Shown here piece by piece: positions 1 through 6,961 of a DNA stretch of 15,393 nt (the first letter of the stretch is position 1; each line of letters opens with the position of its first letter). Both the position numbers and the translations under genes were made by a program. This stretch comes from K189A clade bacterium (GTDB lineage: Bacteria > Pseudomonadota > Gammaproteobacteria > Pseudomonadales > Azotimanducaceae): positions 1-15,393 of the forward strand of contig RKSB01000129.1 of assembly GCA_007571095.1 (NCBI GenBank). Direction: 5' to 3'. The notes beneath the pieces were generated by a model. It was not told the DNA's origin, did no database searches, and saw only the letters and a list, made by a program, of their open reading frames with translations.

Positions 1-597
1 CAGCGGATCTATGACCTTTTGTCCAAAACCCGTTCGACGGATCGGCTGGCGGACTCTCCACGCATTCTTGGCCTGATGGACAAATTCTTCTGCCCCGGTT
101 TTCTGCTGAGTCAAAGCCAGGTGATCAATATTCTGCCGGGTGAAGAGGCTCAGGGCCTGCATTCGGATGACTCCTTTTATCGCATACCTCGGCCAAGACA
201 GCCGTTAGGGGCGGCAGCCATCTGGGCGATTGATGAATTTACCGAAAGCAATGGTGCGACAGTGGTGATTCCGGGCAGCCACAAGTGGGGCGACCGACAG
301 GGCCAGCGCAGCGAGACGACTCCGGTGGTTATGCCGCAGGGATCCGTGATCTTCTTTTTGGGCACCACTTGGCATGGCGGCGGCAAAAATACCACCGATC
401 AGGCGCGTTTTGCCGTTACGCATCAGTACTGTGAATCCTATATGCGGCAGCAGGAGAACTATCTTCTTGAACTGTCCAAAGAGACTGTTCGGGCACTCTC
501 TCCCGAACTACAGTCGCTTGTGGGTTACTCCATCTACCCGCCCTTCATGGGCATGGTGGAAGGCAAGCATCCGTTGCGTACGCTGGAAGAGAACTAG
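1..597 (+). CDS. PhyH-family Fe(II)/2-oxoglutarate dioxygenase, 5' truncated by window edge
   Basis: The reading frame is open back to base 1, so the gene begins outside the window; the TTG at 19 is only an internal codon. About 198 residues are visible. The double-stranded beta-helix signature of phytanoyl-CoA dioxygenase relatives is clear. The His-x-Asp iron pair is in LHSDD (H48 and D50 counting the TTG at 19 as residue 1). It is followed by the family-typical NGATVVIPGSHKWG stretch. The distal iron His is in TWHGGG (H119), and R130 eleven residues later is placed to bind 2-oxoglutarate. Members hydroxylate or halogenate varied small molecules, so the substrate cannot be named. It heads a plus-strand run with the GST, CoA-transferase and TauD-type genes. 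The family call is firm and the substrate unknown. Confidence 0.9.
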   Translation, partial: QRIYDLLSKTRSTDRLADSPRILGLMDKFFCPGFLLSQSQVINILPGEEAQGLHSDDSFYRIPRPRQPLGAAAIWAIDEFTESNGATVVIPGSHKWGDRQGQRSETTPVVMPQGSVIFFLGTTWHGGGKNTTDQARFAVTHQYCESYMRQQENYLLELSKETVRALSPELQSLVGYSIYPPFMGMVEGKHPLRTLEEN

Positions 598-762
598 CCC
601 CTTTTGCTGGAACAAATATGCCCCTTGAGTCGAGTGATTCCAGGCGTTCGGCTGCTCAGAGGCCACGAACGAAAGCAGAAGCTTCAGGGGTTGAGAGGGC
701 AGAACTCTTCCGCTCAACGGGTGATGCCCTCTGAATCCCCCTAAAACCGAGAGCTTCAAAAA
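598..762 (+). promoter_or_regulatory. Structured leader between PhyH and GST genes
   Basis: This 165-base gap contains two overlapping inverted repeats. One pairs 690-695 (GTTGAG) with 713-718 (CTCAAC). The other pairs 694-701 (AGAGGGCA) with 725-732 (TGCCCTCT) and is extended outward by AGGGG at 686-690 against CCCCT at 738-742. The two hairpins share bases 690-695 and cannot both form. There is no T-run after either, so a simple intrinsic terminator is not supported. The repeats are seen directly; a regulatory role is inferred. Confidence 0.35.
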
Positions 763-1428
763 ATGAAAAAAGACAATGGAAAAATTGAGATATGGGGTGC
801 CGAAACTGCTCGAACATTTCGTCCGATATGGACAGCCGAGGAGTTGGGGTTAAATTACATTCATCACCCGATTGAACCGAGGACCGGAGAAACACGGACT
901 GAAGCCTACACAAAACTCAACCCAAAGCAAAAAGTACCCTTTCTTGTTGACAAGGATATTCACGTCTCTGAAAGTCTGGCTATATGCCGATACCTGACTC
1001 GCAAATATCCGTCGGATGGCCTGGCAATACCCAATAATCTAACGGACTCTACAAAAGAGGACGAATGGTGTTGCTACATATTTGGTGAAATTGACGAAAC
1101 GGCCCTTTATGTGATGAGAAGGCATGGTGATCTGGCCGAGATTTATGGCGCGGCACCAGAAGCCATTGAGTCGGCCAGGTCTTATCTTTCAAGGCACATG
1201 AATGTGCTGGCAAATCATATTGAAGACAGGGACAGCATGCTTGAGTTTGGTTTCGGGCTGGCGGACATTATGTTAATTTCATGCTTGGACTGGGCACTCT
1301 TCTATGGTGTTGATGTACCGGATACCCTTCTTGGCTACCACAAAATGATTACAAAAAGAGAAGCGTACAAAAAAGCAATAGTCGTGAATTACCCCAAACT
1401 TTTTGGAGGTGCAAATGGGCCCGCTTAA
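763..1428 (+). CDS. Glutathione S-transferase-like protein
   Basis: A 221-aa protein with the usual two-domain GST layout. Residues about 7-82 form the thioredoxin-like N-domain, with the cis-proline motif KVPFL (P59) followed by ESLAICRYL (E70, S71), the pair that holds the gamma-glutamyl part of glutathione. The rest is predicted to be the helical C-domain. The length matches cytosolic GSTs. A possible catalytic Ser/Thr lies in the ETARTFRP segment (T16/T18), but I cannot say which residue activates the thiol. The ATG at 763 is preceded only by a weak GAGAG about 12 bases away. The stop overlaps the start of the following CoA-transferase gene by 14 bases, so the two are probably translationally coupled. 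A role in glutathione conjugation, ring opening or isomerisation in the same pathway as its neighbours is an inference. Confidence 0.88.
   Translation: MKKDNGKIEIWGAETARTFRPIWTAEELGLNYIHHPIEPRTGETRTEAYTKLNPKQKVPFLVDKDIHVSESLAICRYLTRKYPSDGLAIPNNLTDSTKEDEWCCYIFGEIDETALYVMRRHGDLAEIYGAAPEAIESARSYLSRHMNVLANHIEDRDSMLEFGFGLADIMLISCLDWALFYGVDVPDTLLGYHKMITKREAYKKAIVVNYPKLFGGANGPA
1405..1409 (+). promoter_or_regulatory. Ribosome binding site deciding the CoA-transferase start
   Basis: GGAGG inside the last codons of the GST gene, five bases before the ATG at 1415. It favours that ATG over the in-frame TTG at 1403, which would include the Shine-Dalgarno itself in the coding region. Confidence 0.75.
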
Positions 1429-2602
1429 AGATATTAAAGTACTCGATTTAACCAGCATGGTCTCAGGTCCCATGGGGGCAATGATGTTGGCCGATCAGGG
1501 TGCTGAAGTGATAAAGGTAGAACCGACTCATGGTGAGCAGTTACGACATATGGGGCGACCTCACAACGGCGTGAATCCGGCTTTTTATTCCTGTAATCGC
1601 GGCAAGCGATCCATTGCTCTGGATCTCAAATCGAATGAAGGAAAGGAGATTCTGAACAAGCTGGCGGCAGAGGCTGATGTGTTTATGCAGAACTTCAGGC
1701 CAGGCGTCATTGACCGTATGGGTTTTGGCGAAGCAGCGATGCGTAAAACCAACGGCGGTTTGATCTATGTATCAATCAGCGGTTTTGGTGAGAAGGGTCC
1801 TTATGCCAATGCACGAGTCTATGACCCCGTGATACAGGCTCTTTCCGGTGCAACCGACATACAGGCGGATAAAGCCTCTGGTCGCCCGCAAATGTTCCGC
1901 ATCATTATTGCCGACAAGGTTACGGCACTCACAGTAGCACAGGCTGTTTCATCGGCACTCTTTGTGCGAGAACGACAGGGCAAAGGCCAGCATATTCGCC
2001 TTTCAATGCTGGATGCCATGCTGTCCTTCTTCTGGCCTGAGGGAATGGCGGGGCTGGTGTATGGTGAAAAAGAGTTTGATGTCAGAAAGCTGCAAGGGTC
2101 CCAAGACCTGATTTATCAGACAAAGGACAGGTATATCACCGCCGGAGCAATCTCGAACAGCGAATGGGCCGGCATGTGCCGTGCCTTAAACAAGGAAGAG
2201 TGGCTTGAGGACGAAAGATTTAACACTCCGGCGGGTCGAGTGGTCAATGCTCAGGCAAGAAAAGACATGACCAGCGAAGAAATCAAAAAATGGGGTAGCG
2301 AGGAAATTCTGGCCCGCTTTCAGGCCGAAGAAGTGCCAAGCGCACCTTTACTGAATCGAATGGAGTTAATGGAAAATGAACAGGTTATGGTGAATGACTC
2401 CATCGAGTGCAAAGTGTTTGAAGGCTTTGGAGAAGTTCGCCAGGCACGGCCGGCTGCACAGTTTTCCGAAACACCCAGTGAAGTTGTATCTCCGGCACCA
2501 AAACTGGGACAGCATGGCTATGAGATCTTGAGCGAGCTGGGTTACGGGAAGGCTGCTCAGAAAAAACTGGTGGCCGACGGCAGGCTGGTGGTCAATGAAT
2601 AA
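1415..2602 (+). CDS. CaiB/BaiF family III CoA-transferase
   Basis: A 395-aa protein, typical for family III CoA-transferases, which move CoA between organic acids through an aspartyl-CoA thioester. The N-terminus LKDIKVLDLTSMVSGPM, then LADQGAEVIKVEP, the NRGKRSIALDL segment and QNFRPGVIDRMG are all family signatures. The catalytic Asp is expected at D137 in VYDPVIQALSG, just after GFGEKGPYA. The start at 1415 is chosen for the GGAGG five bases upstream; it overlaps the GST stop by 14 bases. Acyl donor and acceptor cannot be read from the sequence. Together with two 2OG oxygenases and a GST it suggests breakdown of a carboxylic acid that must be activated as a CoA thioester, which is an inference. 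The family call is very secure. Confidence 0.93.
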   Translation: MGPLKDIKVLDLTSMVSGPMGAMMLADQGAEVIKVEPTHGEQLRHMGRPHNGVNPAFYSCNRGKRSIALDLKSNEGKEILNKLAAEADVFMQNFRPGVIDRMGFGEAAMRKTNGGLIYVSISGFGEKGPYANARVYDPVIQALSGATDIQADKASGRPQMFRIIIADKVTALTVAQAVSSALFVRERQGKGQHIRLSMLDAMLSFFWPEGMAGLVYGEKEFDVRKLQGSQDLIYQTKDRYITAGAISNSEWAGMCRALNKEEWLEDERFNTPAGRVVNAQARKDMTSEEIKKWGSEEILARFQAEEVPSAPLLNRMELMENEQVMVNDSIECKVFEGFGEVRQARPAAQFSETPSEVVSPAPKLGQHGYEILSELGYGKAAQKKLVADGRLVVNE

Positions 2603-2648
2603 AGAACATCGAGTATGAGAGGGATAAAAAACACAAGCACTTAAAGTC

Positions 2649-3497
2649 ATGAGCATTGAAGTTAGAGAAACGAACGCCTGCTGTGGGGCATTTATTACGG
2701 GCATAGATTTAAGGCAGGATATTTCGGTGGATTTGGCCGCAGAGCTCAGGGCAATCTGGCTGAAGCACAAGGTCGTTGCCTTTCCCGATCAAGCATTGAA
2801 CAATTCAGATTTGGAGCGGTTTACTGTGGCTCTTGGGGGATTTGGAGAAGATCCGTTCTTTGGTCATATTGACGGGCATGAAAACATTGCTGCCATAGCA
2901 AGAAAGGCCAACGAAAAAACACCTGTTTTCGCTGAATTCTTTCATTCCGACTGGAGTTTTCTGCCAGTTCCTCCAGCCGGCACCTGCCTGTTTGGCATCA
3001 CCATTCCGCCAACAGGCGGCAACACTTTGTTTGCCGACCAGGTTGCGGTTTATGAGCATCTACCGGATGACATGCGGAAGCAGGCAGACAGCTTAATGGC
3101 CATTCATTCCGCCGAGCGGGGCTACTCTCCCGACGGACTTTATGGAGAAGACGACCAAAAAAGCGGACGCTCGATGAACATCATACCCAGCGAGAGGGCA
3201 AGGGATAAATACAACCATCCCTTTGTCAGGGAGCATCACGAAACCGGCAAGAAAGCCCTGTTTTCGTCGCTGGCCTATATTCAAGGATTTGTCGGGCTTT
3301 CCGAAGAAGAAAGCCAGGAACTGCTTCTAAAATTCTATAAATTCCAGTCCAGAGAGGACTTTATCTACTCGCATAAGTGGGAAAAAAATATGCTGGTGAT
3401 GTGGGATAACCGATCTTTGTTACACGCAGCCACTGGCGGCTATGATGGATATGACCGCCTGCTTCACAGAACAACTATTGCTGACAGCCGTTTCTAA
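2649..3497 (+). CDS. TauD/TfdA-family Fe(II)/2-oxoglutarate dioxygenase
   Basis: A 282-aa protein of normal TauD/TfdA length. The N-terminus resembles the family opening (GAFITGIDLRQD), followed by WLKHKVVAFPDQAL. The iron triad is visible: H99 and D101 in FFHSDWSF and H259 in SLLHAAT. R274 in LLHRTTI is positioned to bind the 2OG carboxylate. GGNTLFADQ is the usual substrate-loop region. Enzymes of this family hydroxylate sulfonates, aryloxyacids, carnitine precursors and other acids; the substrate here is open. The gene follows the CoA-transferase by 46 bases with no strong Shine-Dalgarno before the ATG. It ends 49 bases from the convergent minus-strand gene. It is the second 2OG oxygenase of the cluster, from a different subfamily than the PhyH gene. 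Confidence 0.92.
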   Translation: MSIEVRETNACCGAFITGIDLRQDISVDLAAELRAIWLKHKVVAFPDQALNNSDLERFTVALGGFGEDPFFGHIDGHENIAAIARKANEKTPVFAEFFHSDWSFLPVPPAGTCLFGITIPPTGGNTLFADQVAVYEHLPDDMRKQADSLMAIHSAERGYSPDGLYGEDDQKSGRSMNIIPSERARDKYNHPFVREHHETGKKALFSSLAYIQGFVGLSEEESQELLLKFYKFQSREDFIYSHKWEKNMLVMWDNRSLLHAATGGYDGYDRLLHRTTIADSRF

Positions 3498-3546
3498 TGT
3501 AATTTCTTACAGGGCGATTGAGTGGCCTGGTCCTGTAGTCAGCGAG

Positions 3547-3882
3547 TCAGCTGATGAACTCACCGAATCCTGCATCAACCAATTGACTCGGTGTCATCTC
3601 GACCGGCTTCGGAGTGAGCACTTTAATCAATTCATCAGGGCTTTTGAACCATATCGTCAGGCTGTAAGGCTTGCGATTTTCGACACGATCGAATCGGGCC
3701 GTCAGGGCTTCATACTCAATAATCTGGCCTTGTTTGCTGGCGATTTGAACTGCAGTGGTATGAAACTTGCCATAACCGTGTTCTCTGACTATACGGAAAT
3801 ACTCAGTCGGAACGCCTATAAGGACATCAGGCTTAAAGAATACAAACTCGGAAATATCCCGCTTTTTGAATTTCTTAGCCAT
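3547..3882 (-). CDS. Hypothetical protein, 111 aa, downstream member of an overlapping pair
   Basis: I do not recognise the family. The protein begins MAKKFKKRDISEFVFF and is a soluble mixed alpha/beta-looking sequence without signal peptide or membrane segment. The frame extends to 3915, but the ATG at 3882 is preferred because GGGGAG stands nine bases before it and because its first bases overlap the stop of the 54-aa upstream ORF (ATGGCTAA). Residues 18-27 (PDVLIGVPTE) repeat almost exactly in that upstream ORF, and DNA under this segment is 29/30 identical between the two. A 152-aa plus-strand frame covers the same bases, but the shared in-frame peptide and the ribosome binding site favour the minus strand. 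A toxin-antitoxin or other two-gene module is possible but unproven. Confidence 0.6.
   Translation of the reverse strand: MAKKFKKRDISEFVFFKPDVLIGVPTEYFRIVREHGYGKFHTTAVQIASKQGQIIEYEALTARFDRVENRKPYSLTIWFKSPDELIKVLTPKPVEMTPSQLVDAGFGEFIS
3802..3831. repeat. 30-bp direct repeat, copy 1
   Basis: Identical at 29 of 30 bases to 3971-4000. It lies in the 111-aa gene and encodes PDVLIGVPTE on the minus strand. Confidence 0.85.
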
Positions 3883-4039
3883 AATGAATTTCTCCCCTAA
3901 TGACCGCCGAATCACCTTTCGTGGCGAAAGTGAGTTTTGAGAAATCTATTTTTGAAAAATCTTTAGCCATCTCAGTCGGAACGCCTATACGGACATCAGG
4001 TTCAAGCGGCCTGAATGAATCGAAATCGAAGCCCGCCAT
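3875..4039 (-). CDS. Small hypothetical ORF, 54 aa, coupled to the 111-aa gene
   Basis: This ORF starts at ATG 4039 (MAGFDFDSFRPLEPDVRIGV) and ends at TAA 3875, overlapping the 111-aa gene by eight bases. It contains EPDVRIGVPTE at residues 14-24, and then MAKDFSKIDFSKLTF, which resembles the first 15 residues of the 111-aa protein (MAKKFKKRDISEFVF). Both shared segments are in frame with that protein, which argues that the minus strand is or was coding here. No Shine-Dalgarno is visible; a copy of the GGGCTTATATACCTG repeat sits at the place where one would be expected. An in-frame TAA shortly upstream rules out a longer form. It may be a real small protein, or a partial duplicate of the 111-aa gene now acting as a leader. 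Confidence 0.45.
   Translation of the reverse strand: MAGFDFDSFRPLEPDVRIGVPTEMAKDFSKIDFSKLTFATKGDSAVIRGEIHYG
3892..3897 (-). promoter_or_regulatory. Ribosome binding site of the 111-aa gene
   Basis: GGGGAG on the minus strand, nine bases before ATG 3882. It selects MAKK as the N-terminus rather than upstream codons in the same frame, and lies inside the 54-aa ORF. Confidence 0.6.
3971..4000. repeat. 30-bp direct repeat, copy 2
   Basis: Matches 3802-3831 at 29 of 30 bases, 169 bases away in the same orientation. It encodes PDVRIGVPTE in the 54-aa ORF. Confidence 0.85.
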
Positions 4040-4044
4040 ATTAA

Positions 4045-4059
4045 CAGGTATTTAAGCAC
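4045..4059 (-). repeat. Extra copy of the GGGCTTATATACCTG repeat end
   Basis: On the minus strand this reads GTGCTTAAATACCTG, matching the repeat end at 4090-4104 at 13 of 15 bases, in inverse orientation. The two could form a 15-bp stem around an A-rich loop. It ends five bases before the start codon of the 54-aa ORF. Confidence 0.6.
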
Positions 4060-4088
4060 AAAAACGCAAACAAAGCGGCTCAAAATTA

Positions 4089-4333
4089 GGGGCTTATATA
4101 CCTGACTTGGCAGGGCACGCACCAGCGTCTCGGGAGTCGCACCCTTCAGGTCTCGTTGCGGGTCAAGCATCGGTTTCATTGCTGATGGGTCACAGCATGG
4201 CCCAAAACAGAAAGACCTTTGGAAAGATGTTCCCGATCTTCCGGCGGCTATCCTGGCTTGATCTGGTTGCAACCAGTATGGAGCGAGGCGTGTCGCAACC
4301 GGATGGCTGTTTCAAACCAAGTATATAAGCCCC
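4089..4333. mobile_element. E1: 245-bp element with inverted ends, MITE-like
   Basis: The ends are GGGGCTTATATACCTG (4089-4104) and its near-perfect inverse (4318-4333). The right 97 bases (4236-4332, minus orientation) match 10217-10313 at 90 of 97 positions without gaps. An internal perfect palindrome CTGGTTGCAACCAG lies at 4263-4276. The 4105-4235 interior has no second copy in the window. There is no transposase gene, so it would be non-autonomous. It ends five bases past the SDR stop codon, so it also forms the SDR transcript's 3' end. No convincing gene lies in 4040-4338; frames there are shadows of the repeat. Confidence 0.7.
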
Positions 4334-4338
4334 AAAAA

Positions 4339-5133
4339 TTAATTCTTTGGTGCCATCGCCATGCTCGCATTGGGATGATTCCACCATGGCGTATCAGAGT
4401 AAGACCGAAGATCCAGTTCATGCGTCCAGGTGGATCTGTGTTGGCTGTACAAATAGTAGTATGCCTCGGCCACCTTTGATGGAAGGACCAGGCCATCACC
4501 CTTGCCTCTGGTCTCTCTTAATTCTGTAAACCGGTCGTCTCCGAGCATCTTGCCCAGAGTATCCGGTGCATCTACTGCACCATCAATAACAACATGTGCG
4601 ACATGGATGCCCTGGCCGGAGAATTCATCATTCAGGGTTTGGCACAAAATCTTTTTTCCCGCCATGGCTGATGCATGAGAATGTTGATTTTTGTTTCCTC
4701 TCATGGCTGCCGTTGCAGAGGTTGCAATCACCGTACCGGAACCTCTTGCGCTCATTAAGGGGCACAATACTTTGGCGGCCCGAAATAAACTTAAGTTTGC
4801 AATTTTCCACGCCCACTCAAACTCTTTAAGAGATGTCTGGTCAAGCAGTTTCATGCCTGATTGCGCGCCCAGGTTGTGTATCAATACCTCAACAGGTCCA
4901 ACATTTTTTTCAACCGAATCGACAAGGTTTTCTATTGCCCCGTCTTCAATGGCATTAAGTAGCTCGCCAGAAGCACTGCCGCCCTGCTTTTGTATATGCT
5001 CTATCGACTCCTGCAATGCCGCCTCATCGGTTCTTCTGCAAAGATGAGAATGCATGCCTTCCAGGGCAAATTTTTCGGCAACCGTGGCACCAATGCCTCT
5101 TCCGGCCCCCAGTACCAAACAGACTTTCTTCAT
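4339..5133 (-). CDS. Atypical short-chain dehydrogenase/reductase lacking the catalytic Tyr
   Basis: A 264-aa Rossmann protein. GAGRGIG (residues 9-15) is the classical SDR cofactor motif, and NLGA (87-90) is the usual NxGA. The active-site Ser is S139 in ATSAT. In the YxxxK position the sequence reads AMAGK, with A156 in place of Tyr and K160 kept. Some SDR subgroups are known to lack this Tyr, and the GIHVAHVVIDGAVDAP segment resembles one of them, as I recall. So this may be a non-canonical reductase or a non-enzymatic relative, not a degenerated gene. A GGAGGT stands 12 bases before the ATG, which is long. The 3' end abuts repeat E1. A decayed copy of its 5' end lies at 7617-7735. Confidence 0.87.
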   Translation of the reverse strand: MKKVCLVLGAGRGIGATVAEKFALEGMHSHLCRRTDEAALQESIEHIQKQGGSASGELLNAIEDGAIENLVDSVEKNVGPVEVLIHNLGAQSGMKLLDQTSLKEFEWAWKIANLSLFRAAKVLCPLMSARGSGTVIATSATAAMRGNKNQHSHASAMAGKKILCQTLNDEFSGQGIHVAHVVIDGAVDAPDTLGKMLGDDRFTELRETRGKGDGLVLPSKVAEAYYYLYSQHRSTWTHELDLRSYSDTPWWNHPNASMAMAPKN

Positions 5134-5243
5134 TTTTTGAATGTGACCTCCGTCATGAGCTTCTTGTTCAAAGAAGGATACTACGAAAAGAAAATAGAGG
5201 TTTTTTTACAGGCTTGTATTCGACAAACGGGTGAATGCAAAAT

Positions 5244-5276
5244 CTGGAGAGTAAAGCTGTCTGTTCAATAATATAA
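5244..5276. repeat. Short upstream repeat, copy A
   Basis: Shares an exact 12-base core (CTGGAGAGTAAA) and a degenerate flank with 12616-12650. It lies about 110 bases upstream of the SDR start, and copy B lies about 115 bases upstream of the DUF3800 start, in the same orientation relative to the gene. Confidence 0.45.
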
Positions 5277-5337
5277 ACCAGACAAGTCCTTGATAATAAA
5301 AAATAAAGTAACCAGCTTGTAACAGTAAAAGTTGCGG

Positions 5338-5712
5338 TTATCGAATATCTTTTGGGTGATTGTTTTTGCCGTCCAGGTAACCTATATGGCTATAGTCCTC
5401 TATATTGACTCCCTCCAGACAAGCTATATTGAAGCCGTATTCTGTAGGCACTGAACGCCGCTGATGGTGGGTGTAAATTCCACAAATTGAACAAAAGAAA
5501 TGCTTCGCTGTGTGTGTATTGAAGGTGTACCGACTCAACTCACTGTGTCCCTTGACTATCTTCAGGTTTTCCAGAGGAACAGATGCGACAACGGCGTTTC
5601 TTCTGCTACAAATTGAACAGTTGCATTTTCTGAGTTTTTCCAGGCCATTGGGTAATTTGAGTGCCAATTCTATCGCTCCGCAATGGCAACTGAGTTTTTT
5701 TACTATGTCCAT
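5338..5712 (-). CDS. GFA/CENP-V family zinc protein
   Basis: A 124-aa protein with the full cysteine pattern of the glutathione-dependent formaldehyde-activating (GFA) fold: C9 and C11 in SCHCGA, C30, C32 and C35 in CNCSIC, and C74 and C77 in FFCSICG. The segment ICSRRN and the YTHHQR motif after the last pair are also typical. The family binds structural zinc, and members have been linked to glutathione adducts, although many have no proven activity, so the aldehyde role is only suggested. Length is normal. GAGGT sits four bases before the ATG. It lies 61 bases downstream of the methyltransferase gene, possibly on the same transcript, and 204 bases upstream of the SDR. Confidence 0.9.
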   Translation of the reverse strand: MDIVKKLSCHCGAIELALKLPNGLEKLRKCNCSICSRRNAVVASVPLENLKIVKGHSELSRYTFNTHTAKHFFCSICGIYTHHQRRSVPTEYGFNIACLEGVNIEDYSHIGYLDGKNNHPKDIR

Positions 5713-5773
5713 TTTGACCTCATAAAAGGGGTGCGCGTGAGCGTCAACGATTAGGTTTTAATACGCCATCTCG

Positions 5774-6961
5774 TCAGCAAAACATCTCGTTTATTTTCAC
5801 CGCCGGAGAGAATATGAGCCGGACATTTTCTGGGGTTTTGGTGTCAAAAATCCCGTTGCCTTGCTCGAATACTATATAGACTCCCTCACAGTCGCCCTTG
5901 CTTTCCATCGCCTTCACCATCAGGTTGACTCCATCCTGTACGGCTTCTTGCTCTTTTTGAAGTCGAACAAAAACATACTTGCCGTCAACCTTGTTTTTCA
6001 GCAACGCATCCAGTCCTTTGTTGCGCTGAATTGGCGTGAAGCCCACAGTGGACAGGACGGCGTTCAGCCTGTGATCCGAAGAATTGTAGCTGGCAGAGCC
6101 TTTCTTTAAGAGATTCGAAGACGTTTTTACCGAATTTCGCAACCTGTCCTCTGAGAGAGCTACCGCATCGGGGCTTTGATCAATGCCCAGGTATCCTCTG
6201 CCCAGCAGTTTGGCGGCTACAAGCGTGGTGCCACTGCCACAAAACGGGTCTAAAACGAGATCCCCTTTATTGCTTGCCAGTTTAATGATCCGTTCCAAAA
6301 GCAAGATGGGCTTCTGAGTAGGGTACCCCACTCGTTCTTTTGCCTTGGGGTTCAAGAAAGGGATTTCCCAAACATCCCCAAGCGGAACCCCTTGCTTGTC
6401 CCCTGCAGCAACAAGACTTCCGTCCCCGTTTCGGGCGTATACAGCCTTATTACGTGAATCTTTGGCGCGATTTTGAAGTATTTGATCAATATTCGTGGTT
6501 GGCGCGTAATCTACCAACTGTCTATTGAACGTGAATTTATTCGACCTGGTGAAGTACAGAATAGTTTGATGATTTGGCAACAGCGACTTTGCTGAGTTGG
6601 ACCACCTTTTGTAGGTCCACACTATTTCTGATCTGAAATTTCTTCTGCCGAAAATTTCCTCGCACACCAGCCTCAGAACATGAGAAGCATTCTTGTCGCA
6701 ATGGAGAAACAAAGACCCCGTTTCCTTCAACACTCTGCTACAGAGGTCCAATCTCTGTTTCATGTAGGAAATGTATTCGCTTTGACCAAACCACTTGTCC
6801 TCAAAGGAAAAAGTACTGTCTCCATTTTTCGCAACCAATGACTGCTTTTTTTGTGTAAAAAATGGTGGATCCATGTAAACCAGGTCTGCACTTGACTCTG
6901 GTAGATCTGACAAGATCTCCAAACAGTCGCCTAAAATCACGTAGTCTTTCTTTTGGGTCAT
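5774..6961 (-). CDS. Site-specific DNA methyltransferase (beta class), type II RM modification subunit
   Basis: A 395-aa amino-methyltransferase. The catalytic motif IV is DPPF (residues 31-34, in VYMDPPFFTQ) and precedes the SAM-binding motif I DPFCGSGTT (238-246). That order with the target region between them is the beta class, which makes N6-methyladenine or N4-methylcytosine; DPPF favours adenine. GYPTQKP (212-218) is the usual motif X-like element. Residues after about 285 form an extra C-terminal domain. The ATG overlaps the TGA of the endonuclease frame as ATGA, and GGAG lies four bases before it, so it is coupled to the endonuclease. Its job would be to protect host DNA at the endonuclease site. 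The recognition sequence cannot be read from the gene. Confidence 0.92.
   Translation of the reverse strand: MTQKKDYVILGDCLEILSDLPESSADLVYMDPPFFTQKKQSLVAKNGDSTFSFEDKWFGQSEYISYMKQRLDLCSRVLKETGSLFLHCDKNASHVLRLVCEEIFGRRNFRSEIVWTYKRWSNSAKSLLPNHQTILYFTRSNKFTFNRQLVDYAPTTNIDQILQNRAKDSRNKAVYARNGDGSLVAAGDKQGVPLGDVWEIPFLNPKAKERVGYPTQKPILLLERIIKLASNKGDLVLDPFCGSGTTLVAAKLLGRGYLGIDQSPDAVALSEDRLRNSVKTSSNLLKKGSASYNSSDHRLNAVLSTVGFTPIQRNKGLDALLKNKVDGKYVFVRLQKEQEAVQDGVNLMVKAMESKGDCEGVYIVFEQGNGIFDTKTPENVRLIFSPAVKINEMFC

Noticed and set aside
3498..3511. TGTAA-TTTC-TTACA hairpin between convergent genes
   Set aside because: A five-bp AT-rich stem without a T-run is too weak for a terminator.
3442..3900. 152-aa plus-strand frame overlapping the TauD gene and the 111-aa gene
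   Set aside because: It starts inside TauD without a ribosome site, and the minus-strand frame has a Shine-Dalgarno and a repeated in-frame peptide.
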